DNA of 64,000 bases from Meconema thalassinum (GCA_946902985.2 OX336395.1:16842708-16906707); one strand, 5' to 3'; shown: positions 11,145-25,700, counted from the first letter of the stretch. The notes: a model not told the origin generated them from the letters alone. Program-made: numbers and translations.

Positions 11145-12250
11145 GCTCTTCTATTACACGGAAAATAGTACAAGAAACTGTAACAAAACATTTGCTAACG
11201 AACTATCACATTACTAAGTACTTGTTTTATGTCTTAAACATCCGGATGAGGTCCTGGGAGTAATAAAGAAAACTGTTAACTTCTCACAGCTATAACTACC
11301 ATGACCTTTTAACTAGCGATACTCCTGAACAAGAATTCCTGAAGACTGGAATTGCAATCTAATTCACCCACTAGGCTACATAAAAAGGGGGATAGAACAG
11401 ACATCAATACCTACGGAGGAATATCCTCACAATCACTCGTGTAAAACATTCTCTCTAAAGCGTTATTCACGGGACTAGAAAACCAAACTGAACTTCTAAT
11501 TGGCGAATAACAGGCATGATTCATAAATGGCAGGTCCTGTGCAGAAAAAATTCTCAATCTCAAAACAACCTTGCGAATCCATAAAGCCACGCAAACAACG
11601 CTTTCATTGGAGACTTTAGGAAAGCTGGCGACTTAGTAGACCCACATACACTCTTCAATATTCTAGAAGTATTCAAAGTTGTCAGGAAAACAAGAGAATT
11701 GATTCGACAGACACTGACAGCCATAACTTCAATGGTTAAATTTCAGTCAGCTTTCTGACTGTTTTCATATTAGCACAGGACTTCAACAAGGAGACGACCA
11801 TCACCGTTATTGTTCAATCGTGTCCTTGAATAAGTTGCAAGGACAAGGAAAAATAAGAGAAATAACGATTGGTTGACGACTAAACATTAAATTCATCTGC
11901 AGTGTTTGGCCTTCGCGGATGACCTAGCTATTCTATCTAACAATACACAAGAGGCAGTTCAGACCATTGAAAGAATTCACGAAATTACAGCTAAGACGGG
12001 ATTTCAAATGCATGGACGAATCCGCTGGTCATCTAGACGGGAAACTTCTGAAGACTTAATTCGGCAAAAAATCATCAAGTAAATGCTAGCAGCACCCATC
12101 CTGAATGGTTTTCCCAGGGTTTTCCACACTCCCTCCAGGCAAATGAATGGAAAGAACTTTACTTAATGTTTGAAACGCGACGCAAACAAAGAGAGAACTT
12201 CAAAATTACAGAAGGCCTTTACCTACAGATGTAATTAATAAATCAACTTC

Positions 12251-13752
12251 TAAGACATGATACCACAGTACTCAAAGCTGAAGCACTGTGTGGCTCAGAA
12301 ACATTGATCATTGAAAGTAGATCTCTTAGTAAGGACATGATACCACAGTAATCACAACAGAAGCTATATATGGTTCAGAAACATTGATCATTGAAGGTAG
12401 ATCTCTTAGTAAGGACATTGTACCACAGTAATCAAACCTGAAACTCTATGTGGCTCAGAAACATTGATCATTGAAGGTAGATCTTTTAGTAAGGAGATTA
12501 TACCACAATAATCAAACCTGAAGCTCTATATGGCTCCGAAACATTGATCATTGAAGGTAGATCTCTAAGTAAGGACATTATACCACAGTCATCAAACCTG
12601 AAGCTCTATGTGGCTCAGAAACATTGATCATTGAAGGTAGATCTCTTAGTAAGGACATTATACCACAGTTATCAAACCTGAAGCTCTATGTGGCTCAGAA
12701 ACATTGATCATTGAAGGTAGGTCCCTTAGTAAGGACATTATACCACAGCAATCAAACCTGAAGCTCTATGTGGCTCAGAAACATTGATCATTGAAGGTAG
12801 ATCTCTTAGTAAGGACATTATACCACAGTATTCACACCTGAAGCTCTAAGTGGCTCAGAAACATTGATCAATTAAGGTAGGTCTCTTAGTAAGGACATTA
12901 TACCACAGTCATCAAACCTGAAGCACAATATGGCTCAGATATATTGAACATCGAAAGTAGATCTCTTAGTAAGGACATTATACCATAGTAATCAAAACTG
13001 AAACACAGTGTGGCTCAGAAACATTGATCAATGAAGGTAGATCTCTTAGTAAGGACATTATACCACAGTAATCAAACCTGAAGCTCTATATGGCTCAGAA
13101 ACCTTGATCGTTGAAGGTAGATCACTTAGTAAGGACATTATACCACAGTCATCAAAGCTGAAGCTCTATATGGCTCAGAAACATTGAACATTGAAGGTAG
13201 ATCTCTCAGTAAGGACGTTATACCACAGTAATCAAAACTGAAGCTTTATGTGGCTCAGAAACATTGATCATCGAAGGTAGATCACTTAGTAAACACGTTA
13301 TACCACAGTAATCAAACCTGAAGCTCTCTGTGGCTCAGAAACATTGATCATTGAAGGTAGATCTCTCAGTAAGGACGTTATACCACAGTAATCAAACCTG
13401 AAGCTCTATGTGGCTCAGAAACATTGATCATTGAAGGCAGATTTCTTAGTAAGGACGTTATACCACAGTAATCAAACCTGAAGCTCTATGTGGCTCAGAA
13501 ACATTGATCATTGAAGGTAGATCTCTTAGTAAGGACGTTGCACTGTGTGGCTCAGAAACATTGATCATAGAAGGTAGATCTCTTAGTAAGGACATTATAC
13601 CACTGTAATCAAAGCTGAAGCTCTATGTGGCTCAGAAACATTGATCATTGAAGGTAGATCTTAGTAAGGACATTGTACCACAGTAATCAAACCTGAAGGT
13701 CTATGTGGCTCAGGAACATTGATCATTGAAGGTAGATATCTTAGTAAGGACG
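12251..13752 (+). repeat. 80-bp minisatellite, about 19 copies (left arm)
   Basis: The word acattgatca recurs every 80 bp (for example 12,381, 12,461, 12,541 and 12,621). Units contain tggctcagaaacattgatca and aaggtagatctcttagtaag. The unit overlaps LINE coding sequence (LYGSETLIIEGRSLSKD-like when translated), so the array grew out of the decayed RT gene. Because 80 is not a multiple of three, expansion happened after the LINE stopped coding. One short unit occurs near 13,535. Confidence 0.92.
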
Positions 13753-14288
13753 CAGAGAAACAAGAAAGGAACATTCTTGGTCCAGTCTGCTCAGAAGAAA
13801 TCTGGGTGAAACGGAAGTGTCGGGAGATTTATCAGCATTCTGAAAAGATCACCGACACCTTCAGAAAAGGCAATTTACGTTCTACTGCAACATTCTCAAA
13901 ATGAACCATCACAGGTTCACCAAAATGATTCCCAACCTTTCTCTCCCAATGGAAGTCAAGAACCAGTGACTTAGTGAAATAGACAAAGAACTTCAAGAAA
14001 ATGGCATCACAGTAGAAATTACGTAAGATTGACCCCAGTTCAAAACAGTTATTAACAGCCGCCATTTTGGTGAGAAAATGAACACAAGGACCAATAAATC
14101 ATGGACTGAAAAATGGAGGTGCTAATATTATTATTAGGAAAACTATAAGCAATCATTACAGATACAGATTCCTATTTGGTAGGGGGCCGATAACCTAATT
14201 GGTTGGTTCCACAGTTTAGGGGATGCGACAACGCGGTCATGTAGCCCCGTGTAATTTGGGTGTGTGTAGAATATGGTTGATAACCGCT

Positions 14289-16549
14289 TGGAAGATGTTA
14301 GGAACAAGAGAGGAGCGGACGTTGGTAGTGACCATCATCTTGTGGTTGCCAACTTCCGCATGAAGATCGTCGCAGTCCGCCGAAAGTTTAACACTCGGCA
14401 CAACATGTTTGATGTGGGCAAACTTAAGAACCAGCAGAGATTGGACCAATTTAAACTGGAGCTCAGAAATAAATTCCAGGTGTTGGACTCCGAGACAGAG
14501 AAGGACGTGGAGACTGTGTGGAGCGAGGTAAAGAATATCTTCGTGGAAACCAGTGAGATGCAGCTCGGGTACAAGAACTACCTGCGGAAAGAATGGATAT
14601 CCAATCAGACCTGGGACAAGATAAATTATAGGAAGGAGATTAAGGCCAAGCTCAACACCTGCAAGACTAGGCAGCAGAAGGCTCTCACACAAGCAAAGTA
14701 TTCAACAGCAAACAGGGAGGTAAAGAGGAGTGTACGGAAGGATCATAGGAGGTGGATTGATGAGCAGGCGGAGAAAGCAGAAGAAGCGGCAAGAAGGGGG
14801 GACGTTAAGGAGATCTATGGCATCACAAAGATGCTTTCGAAGAAAGGTTTTAATAAAACTAAGCCCGTGAAGAGCAAGACGGGCAAGATCCTCACGACGT
14901 GTGAACAGCAGCTGACATGATGGAGAGAACACTTTGCGGAGGTTCTTAATAGAGATAGAGGACCAGAAAGTAAGCAGCGCGGAGAAGATGAAGAGGAAGC
15001 AGAAAGTGACCCAAGCATCAGCCTCGACTCCCCAACTCGGGGCGAAATACGGACAGCGTTGAAGCAGATGAAATGCGGGAAGGCACCAGGTCTGGATAAT
15101 ATCCCAGCGGAAGTACTGAAAGCAGACCTGGATATTACGATCGATATGCTGCACCCGCTATTGGAGAAGATCTGGAAGGAGGAGAAAATACGAACCGACT
15201 GGAAGAAGGGGTTGATAGTCAAGTTGCCGAAGAAAGGGGACACCACAAACTGTAACAACTGGAGGGGTATCACCTTGCTGTCCATTCCAAGCAAAGTGCT
15301 GGCGAGAGTCATCCTGAATCGTATAAAAGACTGCGTAGAAAAAAGGCTTCGGAAGGAACAGGCTGGATTTCGACAACATCGCAGCTGTGTGGATCTCATC
15401 AACACCCTCCGAATCATCCTGGAGCAGAGTGTGGAGTGGCGGAATACCCTTTACCTCACATTTGTTGACTTCGAGAAAGCCTTCGACTCCGTAAATCAAA
15501 GAATCATGTGGAAGACCCTCGAGGAAAATAAAATTCCAACAAAGATCATCAGAATCATGGAAGAGATGTACGAAGGGTATGAGTGCCAGGTTCTTCACGA
15601 AGGCAAATTAACAGAAAAGATAAAGGTCAGTTCCGGAGTGAGACAGGGGTGTGTCCTTTCCCCCACTCTGTTCCTGTTGGTCCTGGATAGTGTGATGAAG
15701 AAGGTAATGGGAGGACGGAAGAGGGGTATTCAATGGGGTATAAATGACAGGCTTGAAGATCTGGATTTCGCAGACGACATTTGTCTTATGGCACAACGGT
15801 ACCGAGACATAGAAGATAAGCTGGGGAGGTTACAGAGAGAAGCAGAACGTGCAGGACAGATGATCAACACCAACAAGACCAAAGAGATGAGGATAAATTC
15901 TGACATCACGACTAGTTTGACAGTCAACGGAAAGGACATTGAGCGAGTTGAGTCCTTCCTCTACCTTGTAAGTATAGTCACAAATGATGGCGGAGCAGAG
16001 GAAGATGTTCGAAGCCGTATCAGGAAGGCAAATGGTGCCTTTGTCCAGCTCTACCCCATCTGGAGAAATAGAAACATTTCCAGGAAGACCAAGCTCCGCC
16101 TTTTCAATAGCAACGTAAAGTCGATTCTTCTCTACGGCTGTGAAATATGGAAAGTCACAAAACCGATCAACAACCAGCTACAGGTGTTCATTAACAGATG
16201 TCTGCGTCGCATCATGAATGTGAGGTGGCCGGACATAATCTCAAATGAAGATCTTTGGACCATCACCAATCAACAACCGATTAGCATCCAGATCAAGGAG
16301 AGAAAATGGCGCAGGATTGGTCACACACTAAGGAAGCCGGACGGAGCTATTGAGAGGGCGGCGCTAGACTGGAATCCTCAAGGCGCCAGGATGCGAGGTC
16401 GACCTAAGAAGACCTGGAAGAGGACGATCGAAAATGAAATTGCAGAGGTGGACAAGAACTGGAGTCAAGTGAAGAGAATGGCCAGGAACCGTACTGCGTG
16501 GAGAAATTTCGCCAAGGCCCTATGCTCCGGAAGGAGCGGCAGAAATTAA
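14289..16549 (+). pseudogene. LINE endonuclease (C-terminal end) and reverse transcriptase, one in-frame stop
   Basis: The frame runs from host-derived codons into LEDVRNKRGADVGSDHHLVV (end of an APE-type endonuclease). It then passes a linker and RT with KLPKKGDTTNCNNWRGI, FVDFEKAFDSV, SGVRQGCVLSPTLF and FADD near 15,765. It ends with a C-terminal domain (IGHTLRKPDG, RMRGRPKKTW). The only break is TGA at 14,918-14,920, probably a CGA arginine codon that mutated. From 14,921 the same frame stays open to 16,549. RT copies element RNA into DNA at a nicked target. The missing N-terminus makes this copy dead on arrival. Confidence 0.88.
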
Positions 16550-16562
16550 GTAAGTAAGTAAG
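14289..16562 (+). mobile_element. 5'-truncated non-LTR retrotransposon (LINE)
   Basis: Comparison with the right arm places the 5' edge at 14,289, in the endonuclease C-terminus. The 3' edge follows a TAAG-repeat tail (16,547-16,562). It has inserted in a SINE tail in the left arm only. Its clade is uncertain, RTE-like or a relative. Confidence 0.85.
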
Positions 16563-16739
16563 TATTAGTGTATGTCTTCTGTAACTCAGATAAGGATTGC
16601 AGATATTCAATTTTCAAGTAGTTCCTACTTATGCCACCAAATTATACCGTCAACGGCAACTAGTTGTGAACTTGGTTACTTGATGCCACCGCAGTTGGCT
16701 CCTGGCGACGAACGTTAAAACATAAGTGCGATAGTCATC

Positions 16740-19700
16740 CCTATTATGGTCGACCCGCTTCCTCGAACAGAATATACAGCCTTGTGAGGACAACCAACTT
16801 TCTCTCTCAGACTGTAGTCAAAAACCAAAATGGTGGCCACTAAACCCAAATATGGTCGACCCTCTACCACCAACCTAACATTCAGCCTAGTGAGGACACC
16901 CTACTTTCTCTCTTAGACCGTAACCAAGTACCAAAATGGTGGCAACTAAACCCTAATAAGGTCGGCCCTCTTCCTCTAAACTAATATTCAGCCTTGTGAA
17001 GACAACCTACTTACTCTCTCAGACCATATCAAGAACCAAAATGGCGGCCACTAAACCTAAATGTGGTCGATCCTCAACCTCCAACCTAATATCAGCCTTG
17101 TGAGGACAACCTACTTTCCCTCTCAGACCTTAGTCAAGTACCAAAATGGTGGTCACTAAACCCTAATATGGTCGACCCTCTACCTCCAACCTAATATTCA
17201 GCCTAGTGAGGACTACCTACTTTCCCAATCGGACCCCAGTCAAGAACCAAAATGGTGGCCACTAACCCCGAACATGGTCGACCCTCTATCTCCAACGTAA
17301 TATTCAGCCTTGTGAGGACAACCTACTATCCCTCTCAGACCTTAGTCAAGAACCAGAATGATGGCCACTAACCGCTAATATGGGCGAACCTCTACCTCCA
17401 ACCATATGTCCAGCCTTGTGAGGACAACCTACTTTCTCTCTCAGACCGTAGTCAAGAACCAAAATGGTGGCCACTGAACCCTAATATGGTCAACCCTCTA
17501 CCTCCAACCTAATATTCGGCCTTGTGAGAACAACCTACTTTCTCTCTCAGACCGTAGTCAAGAAACAAAATGGTGGCCACTAAATCCCAATATGGTCGAC
17601 ATACCACCAACCTAATATTCAGCCTTGTGAGGACAACCTACTTTCTCTCTCAGACCTTAGTCAAGAACCAAAATGGTGGCCACTAAACTCTAATAAGGTC
17701 GACCCTCTAACTCCAATCTTATATTCAGCCCTGTGAGGACAACCTACTTTCCCTCTCAGACCGTAGTCAAGAACCAAAATGGTGGCCAGTAAACCCTAAT
17801 ATGGTCGACCTTCTACCTCCAACCTAATATTCAGCCTTGTGTGGACAACCTACTTACTCGCTCAGACCGTAGTCAAGAACCAAAATGGTGGCCACTAACC
17901 CCGAATATGGTCGACCCTCTACCTCCAACCTAATATTCAGCCTTGTGAGGACAACCTACTTTCCCTCTCGGACCGTTGTCAAGAACCAAAATGGTGGCCA
18001 CTAACCCCTAATATGGAAGACCCTCTACCTCCAACCTTATATCCAGCCTTGTGAGGACAACCTACTTTCTCTCTCAGACCGTAGTCAAGAACCAAAATGG
18101 TGGCCACTGAACCCTAATATGGTCGACCCTCTACCTCCAACCTAATATTCGGCCTTGTGAGGACAACCTACTTTCTCTCTCAGACCGCAGTCAAGAAACA
18201 AAATGGTGGCCAATAAATCCTAATATGGTCGACCTACCTCCAACCTAATATTCAGCCTTGTGAGGGCAACCTACTTTCTCTCTCAGACCTTAGTCAAGAA
18301 CCAAAATGGTGGCCACTAAATCCAAAAATGGTCGACCTTCTAACTCCAATCTAATACTCAGCCTTGTGAGGACAACCTACTTTCCATCTCAGACCGTAGT
18401 CAAGAACCAAAATGGTGGCCACTAAACCCTAATATGGTCGACCTTCTACCTCCTACCTAATATTCAGCCTTGTGGACAACCTACTTACTCTCTCAGACCG
18501 TAGTCAAGAACCAAAATGGAGGCCACTAATCCCGAATATGGTCGACCCTCTACCTCCAACCTAATATTCAGCCTTGTGACGACAACCTACTTTCCCTCTC
18601 GGACCGTAGTCAAGAAACAAAAATGTGGCCACTAACCCCTAATATGGTCGAACTTCTACCTCCAACCTAATATTCAGCCTTGTGAGGAAAACCTACTTTC
18701 TCTCAGACTGTAGTCAAGAACTAAAATGGAGGCCACTAACCCCTAATAAGGTAGACCCTCTACCTCCAACCTTATATCCAGCCTTGTGACGACAACCTAC
18801 ATTCTCTCTCAGACCTTAGTCAAGAACCAAAATGGTGGCCACTAAACCCTAATATGGTCGACCTTCTACCTCCAACCTAATATTCAGCCTTGTGTGGACA
18901 ACCTACCTACTCTCTCAGACCGTAGTCAAGAACCAAAATGGTGGCCACTAACCCCGAATATGGTCGACCCTCTACCTCCAACCTAATATTCAGCCTTGTG
19001 AGGACAACGTACTTTCCCTCTCGGACCGTAGTCAGGAACCAAAATGGTGGCCACTAACCCCTAATATGGTCGACCCTCTACCTCCAACCTAATATTCAGC
19101 CCTGTGAGGACAACCTACTTACTGTCTCAGACTGTAGTCAAGAACCAAAATGGTGGCCACTAACCCCTAATATGGTAGACCCACTACCTCCAACCTTATA
19201 TCCAGCCTTGTGAGGACAACCTACTTTCTCTCTCAGACCGTAGTCAAGAACCAAAATGGTGCCCACTAAACCCAAATATGGTCGACCCTCTACAGCCAAC
19301 CTAATATTCAGCCTTGTGAGGAAAACCTACTACCCTCTTACACCATAGTCAAGAACCAAAATGGTGGCCAAAAAACCCTAATATGGTCGACCCTCTACCT
19401 CCAACCTAATATTCAGCCTTGTGAGGACAGCCTACGTTCCCTCTCAGACCTTAGTCAAGAACCACAATGGTGGCCACTAAACTCTAATATGGTCGACCTT
19501 CTACCTCCAACATAATATTCAGCCTTGTGAGGACAACCTATTTTCTCTCTTAGACCATAGTCAAGAATAAAAATGGTGGCCACTAAACCCTAATATGGTC
19601 GACCCTCTACCTCCAACCTAATATTCGGCCTTGTCAGGACAACCTACTTTCCCTCTCAGACCATAGTCAAGAACCAAAATGGTGGCTACTAAACCCTAAT

Positions 19701-22700
19701 ATGGTCAACCCTCTTACTCTAACCTAATATTCAGCCTTGTGAGGACAACCTTCTTTATCTCGGACCGAAGGCAATAACCAAAATGGTGGCCACTAACCCC
19801 GTTTATGGTAGACCCTCTACCTCCAACCTAATATTCAGCCTTGTGAGGAAACCCTACTACCCTCTCAGACCATAGTCAAGAACCAAAATGGTGGCCACTA
19901 ACCCCGAATATGGTCGACCCACTACCTCCAACCCAATATTCAGTCTTGTGAGAAAAACCTACTCCCTCTCAGACATTAGTCAATTGCCAAAATGGTGGCC
20001 ACTAAACCCTAATATGGTCGACCCTCTTTCTCCAACCTAATAATCAGCCTTGTGAGGACAACCTACTATCCCTCTCAGATCTTATCCAAGAACCAAAATG
20101 GTGGCCACTAACCCCTAATATGGCCGAACCTCTACCTCCAACCTTATATCCAGCCTAGTGAGGACAACCAACTTTCTCTCTCAGACCATAGTCAAGAAAC
20201 AAAATGGTTGCCACTAAATCCTAATATTGGCGACCTACCTCCAACCTAATATTCAGCCTTGTGAGGACAACCTACTTTCTCTCTCAGACCTAAGTCAAGA
20301 ACTAAAATGGTGGCCACTATACCCTAATATGGTCGACCCTCTATCTCCAATCTAATATACAGCCTTGTGAGGACAACCTACTTTCCCTCTCAGACCGTAG
20401 TCAAGAGCAAAAATGGTGGCCACTAAACCCTAATATGGTCGACCGTCTACCTCCAACCTAATATTCAGCCTTGTGTGGACAACCTACTTACTCTCTCTGA
20501 CCGTAGTCAAGAACCGAAATGGTGGCCACTAACCCCGAATATGGTCGACCCTCTACCTCCAACCTAATATTCAGCTTTGTGAGGACAACCTACTTTCCCT
20601 CTCGGACCGTAGTCAAGAACCAAAATGGTGGCCACTTTCCCCTAATTTGGTCGAACCTCTACCTCCAACCTAATATTCAGCCTTGTGAGGACAACCTACT
20701 TTCTCTCAGAATGTAGTAAAGAACTAAAATGGTGGCCACTATCCCCTAATATGGTAGTCCCTCTACCACCTACCTTATATCCAGCCGTGAGAGGCAACCT
20801 ACTTTCTCTCTCAGACCGTAGTCAAGAACCAAAATGGAGGCCACTGAACCCTAATATGGTCGACCCTCTACATCCAACCTAATATTCAGCCTTGTGAGGA
20901 CAACCTACTTTCTCTCAGACTGTCGTCAAGAACTAAAATGGTGGCCACTAACCCCTAATATGGTAGACCCTTTACCTCCAACCTTATATCCAGCCTTGTG
21001 AGGACAACCTACTTTCTCTCAGACTGTAGTCGAGAACCAAATTGGTGGCCACTAAACCCTTATATGGTAGACCTTCTACCTCCAACCTAATATTCAGCCT
21101 CGTGTGAACACCTACCTACTCTCTAAGACCGTAGTCAAGAACCAAAATGGTGGCCACTAACCCCGAATATGGTCGACCCTCTACCCCCAACCTTATATTC
21201 AGCCTTGTGAGGACAACCTACTTTCCCTCTCGGACCGTACTCAAGAACCAAAATGGTGGCCACTAACCCCTAATATGGTCGACCCTCTACCTCTTACCTA
21301 ATATTCAGCCTTGTGAGGACAACCTACTTACTGTCTCAGACTGTAGTCAAGAACCAAAATGGTGGCCACTAACCCCTAATATGGTAGACCCTCTACCTCC
21401 AAACTTATATCCAGCCTTGTGAGGACAACCTACTTTCTCTCTCAGACCATAGTCAAGAACAAAAATGGTGCCCACTAAAACCCTAATATTGTCGACCCTC
21501 AACCTCCAACCTAATATTCAGCCTTGTGAGGACAACCTACTTTCACTCTCAGACCTAAGTCTAGAATCAAAATGGTGGCCTATAAACCCTAATATGGCCG
21601 ACCCTCTATCTCGAACCTAATATTCAGCCTCGTGAGGACCACCTACTATCCCTCTCGGACCGTAGTCAAGAACCAAAATGGTGGCCACTAAACCCTAATA
21701 TGGTCGACCCTCTTACTCTAACCTAATATTCAGCCTTGTGAGGACAACCTACTTTCTCTTCGACCGTAGGCAGTAACCAAAATGGTGCCACTAACCCCGT
21801 ATATGGTCGACCCTCTACGTCCAACCTAATATTCAGCCATGTGAGGACAACCTACTTTCTCTCAGACCGTAGGCAATAACCAAAATGGTGGCCACTAACC
21901 CCGAATATGGTCGACCCTCTACCTCCAACCTAATATTCAGCCTTGTGAGGAAAAGCTACTTTCCCTCTCACACCATAGTCAAGAACCAAAATGGTGGCCA
22001 CTAAACCCTAATATGGTCGACCCTCTACCTCCAACCTAATATTCAGCCTCGTGAGGACCACCTTCTATCCCTCTCGGACCGTAGTCAAGAACCAAAATGG
22101 TGGCCACTAACCCCGAATATGGTCGATCCTCTACCCCCAACCTAATATTCAGCCTTGTGAGGACAACCTACTTACCTCTCAGACCTTAGTCAAGAACCAA
22201 AATGGTGGCCACTAAACCCTAATATGGTCGACCCTCTACCTCCGACCTAATATTCAGCCTTGTGAGGACAACCTACTTTCTCTCAGACCGTAGTCCAGAA
22301 CCAAAATGCTGGCCACTAAACCCTAATATGGTCAACCCTCTACCTCCAACCAAATATTCAGCCTTGTAAGGACAACCAACTTTCTCTCAGACCGTAGTCA
22401 AGAACCAAAATGGTGGCCATTAAACCCTAATATGGTCGTCCCTCTACCTCTAACCTAATATTCAGCCTTGAGAGGACAACCTACTTACTCTCTCAGACCA
22501 TAGTCAAGAACCAAAATGGTGGGCACTAAACCCTAATATGGTCGACCCTCTACCTCCAACCTAATATTCAGCCTTGTGAGGACAACCTACTTTCTCTCAG
22601 ACCATAGTCAGGAACCAAAATGGTGGCCACTAAACCCTAATATGGTCGACCCTCTACCTCCAACCTAATATTCAGCCTAGTGAGCAAAACCTACTTTCCC

Positions 22701-25700
22701 TCTCAGACCGTAGAAAAGAACCAAAATGGTGGCCACTAAACCCTAATATGGGCGACCCTCTACCTCCAACCTAAATATTCAGCCTTGTGAGGACAACCTA
22801 CTTTCCCTCTCAGACCGTAGCCAAGGACCAAAATGGTGGCCACTAAACCCTAATATGGTCGACCCTCTACCTCCAACCTAATATTCAGCCTTGTGAGGAA
22901 AACCTACTTTCTCTCAGACTGTAGTCAAGAACTAAAATGGAGGCCACTAACCCCTAATAAGGTAGACCCTCTTCCTCCAACCTTATATCCAGCCTTGTGA
23001 CGACAACCTACATTCTCTCTCAGACCTTAGTCAAGAACCAAAATGGTGGCCACTCAACCCTAATATGGTCAACCCTCTACCTCCAATCTAATATTCAGCC
23101 TTGTGAGGACAACGTACTTTCCCTCTCGGACCGTAGTCAGGAACCAAAATGGAGGCCACTAACCCCTAATATGGTCGACCCTCTACCTCCAACCTAATAT
23201 TCAGCCTTGTGAGGACAACCTACTTACTGTCTCAGACTGTAGTCAAGAACCAAAATGGTGGCCACTAAACCCTAATATGGGCGACCCTCTACCTCCAACC
23301 CAATATTCAGCCTTGTGAGGAAAACCTACTTTCCCTCTCAGACATTAGTCAAGTGCCAAAATGGTGGCCACTAAACCCTAATATGGTCGACCTACCTCCA
23401 ACCTATTATTCAGCCTTGTGAGGACTACCTACTTTCCCTCTCGGACCGTAGTCAAGAACCAAAACGGTGGCCACTAACCCTGAACATGGTCGACCCTCTA
23501 TCTCCTACCTAATATTCAGCCTTGTGAGGACAACCTACTATCCCTCTCAGATCTTAGCCAAGAACCAAAATGGTGGCCACTAACCCCTAATATGGCCGAC
23601 CCTCTACCTCCAACCTTATATCCAGCCTTGTGAGGACAACCTACTTTCTCTCTCAGACCGTAGTCAAGAACCAAAATGGTGCACACTAAACCCAAATATG
23701 GTCGACCCTCTACCTTCAACCTAATTTTCAGCCTCGTGAGGACCACCTACTATCCGTCTCGGACCATAGTCATGAACCAAAATGGTGGCCACTGAACCCT
23801 AATATGGTCGACCCTCTACCTCCAACCTAATATTCAGCCTTGTGAGGACAACCTACTTTCTCTCTCAGACCTTAGTCAAGAACCAAAATGGTGGCCACGA
23901 AACTCTAATATTGTCGACCCTCTACCTCCAACCTAATATTCAGCCTAGTGAGGACAACCTACTTTCTCTCTTAGACCATAGTCAAGAACCAAAATGGTGG
24001 CCACTAAACCCTAATATGGTCGACCCTCTACCTCCAACCTAATATTCGGCCTTGTGAGGACAACCTACTTTCCCTCTCAGACCGTAGTCAAGAACCAAAA
24101 TGGTGGCTACTAAACACTAATATGGTCAACCCTCTTACTCTAACCTAATATTCAGCCTTGTGAGGACAACCTTCTTTCTCTCGGACCGTAGGCAATAACC
24201 AAAATGGTGGCCACTAACCCAGTTTATGGTTGGCCCTCTACCTCCAACCTAATATTCAGCCTTGTGAGGAAAACCTACTACCCTCTCAGACCATAGTCAA
24301 GAACCAAAATGGTGGCCTCTAAACCCTAATATGGTCGACCCTCTACCTCCAACCTAATATTCAGCCTTGTGAGTACAACCTACCTTCTCTCAGGCCGTAG
24401 GCAATAACCAAAATGGTGGCCACTAACCCCGAATATGGTCGACCCTCTACCTCCAACCCAATATTCAGCCTTGTGAGGAAAACCTACTTTTCCTCTCAGA
24501 TATTAGTCAAGTGCCAAAATGGTGGCCACTTAACCCTAATATGGTCGACCTACCTCCAACCTAATATTCAGCCTTGTGAGGACTACCTGCTTTCCCTCTC
24601 GGACCGTAGTCAAGAACCAAAACGGTGGCCACTAACCCTGAACATGGTCGACCCTCTATCTCCAAGCTAATATTCAGCCTTGTGAGGACAACCTACTATC
24701 CCTCTCAGATCTTAGCCAAGAACCAAAATGGTGGCCACTAACCCCTAATATGGCCGACCCTCTACCTCCAACCTTATATCCAGCCTAGTGAGGACAACCT
24801 ACATTCTCTCTCAGACCGTAGTCAAGAACCAAAATGGTGGCCACTGAACCCTAATATGGTCGACCCTCTACCTCCAACCTAATATTCGGCCTTGTGAGGA
24901 CAACCTACTTTCCCTCTCAGACCGTAGTCAAGAACCAAAATGGTGGCTACTAAACCCTAATATGGTCAACCCTCTTACTCTAACCTAATATTCAGCCTTG
25001 TGAGGACAACCTTCTTTCTCTCGGACCGTAGGCAATAACCAAAATGGTGGCCACTAACCCCGTTTATGGTCGACCCTCTACCTCCAACCTAATATTCAGC
25101 CTTGTGAGGAAAACCTACTACCCTCTCAGACCATAGTCAAGAACCAAAATGGTGGCCACTAAACCCTAATATGGTCGACCCTCTACCTCCAACCTAATAT
25201 TCAGCCTTGTGAGGACAACCTACCTTCTCTCAGGCCGTAGGCAATAACCAAAATGGTGGCCACTAACCCCGAATATGGTCGACCCTCTACCTCCAACCCA
25301 ATATTCAGCCTTGTGAGGAAAACCTACTTTCCCTCTCAGACATTAGTCAAGTGCCAAAATGGTGGCCACTAAACCCTAATATGGTCGACCTACCTCCAAC
25401 CTATTATTCAGCCTTGTGAGGACTACCTACTTTCCCTCTCGGACCGTAGTCAAGAACCAAAACGGTGGCCACTAACCCTGAACATGGTCGACCCTCTATC
25501 TCCTACCTAATATTCAGCCTTGTGAGGACAACCTACTATCCCTCTCAGATCTTAGCCAAGAACCAAAATGGTGGCCACTAACCCCTAATATGGCCGACCC
25601 TCTACCTCCAACCTTATATCCAGCCTAGTGAGGACAACCTACTTTCTCTCTAAGACCGTAGTCAAGAACGAAAATGGTGGCCACTGAACCCTAATAAGGT

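Larger units (their letters stand above)
10556..14085 (+). mobile_element. Decayed LINE (RT) in left arm
   Basis: Fragments of reverse transcriptase are readable on the plus strand with many stops and shifts. They include an ELIKAQKEASRIIRSEE-like stretch near 10,710, EDWNCNLIHPL near 11,345, TGLQQGD near 11,780, FADDLAILS near 11,915 and a C-terminal part (GPVCSEEIWVKRKCREIYQH) at 13,776-13,850. Two diverged copies of one coding segment occur at about 10,190-10,330 and 11,165-11,350. A MITE at 10,810-11,144 and the 80-bp minisatellite interrupt it. The right arm holds the same remnant reversed, so it predates the duplication. Confidence 0.7.
5871..16735 (+). repeat. Left arm of large inverted duplication
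   Basis: This stretch matches 42,480-56,090 in reverse complement. Anchors include the outer edge (tatagaccac at 5871 against gtggtctata ending at 56,090), the MITE at 10.8-11.1 kb, gene exons 2 and 3, the RT remnant, the 80-bp minisatellite and the SINE tail near 16.6 kb. Arm-specific differences are a LINE at 14,289-16,562, extra minisatellite copies and an extra 1.3 kb near 7.3-8.6 kb. By eye the shared parts differ at several percent of sites, including small indels. Confidence 0.9.
14165..16735 (-). mobile_element. SINE tail in left arm, split by a LINE
   Basis: The parts at 14,165-14,288 and 16,563-16,735 match the reverse complement of 42,480-42,800. The LINE at 14,289-16,562 separates them. 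About 17 bp present in the right arm at the junction are missing, which suggests a target-site deletion during insertion. The match stops where satellite DNA begins near 16,740. Confidence 0.6.
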
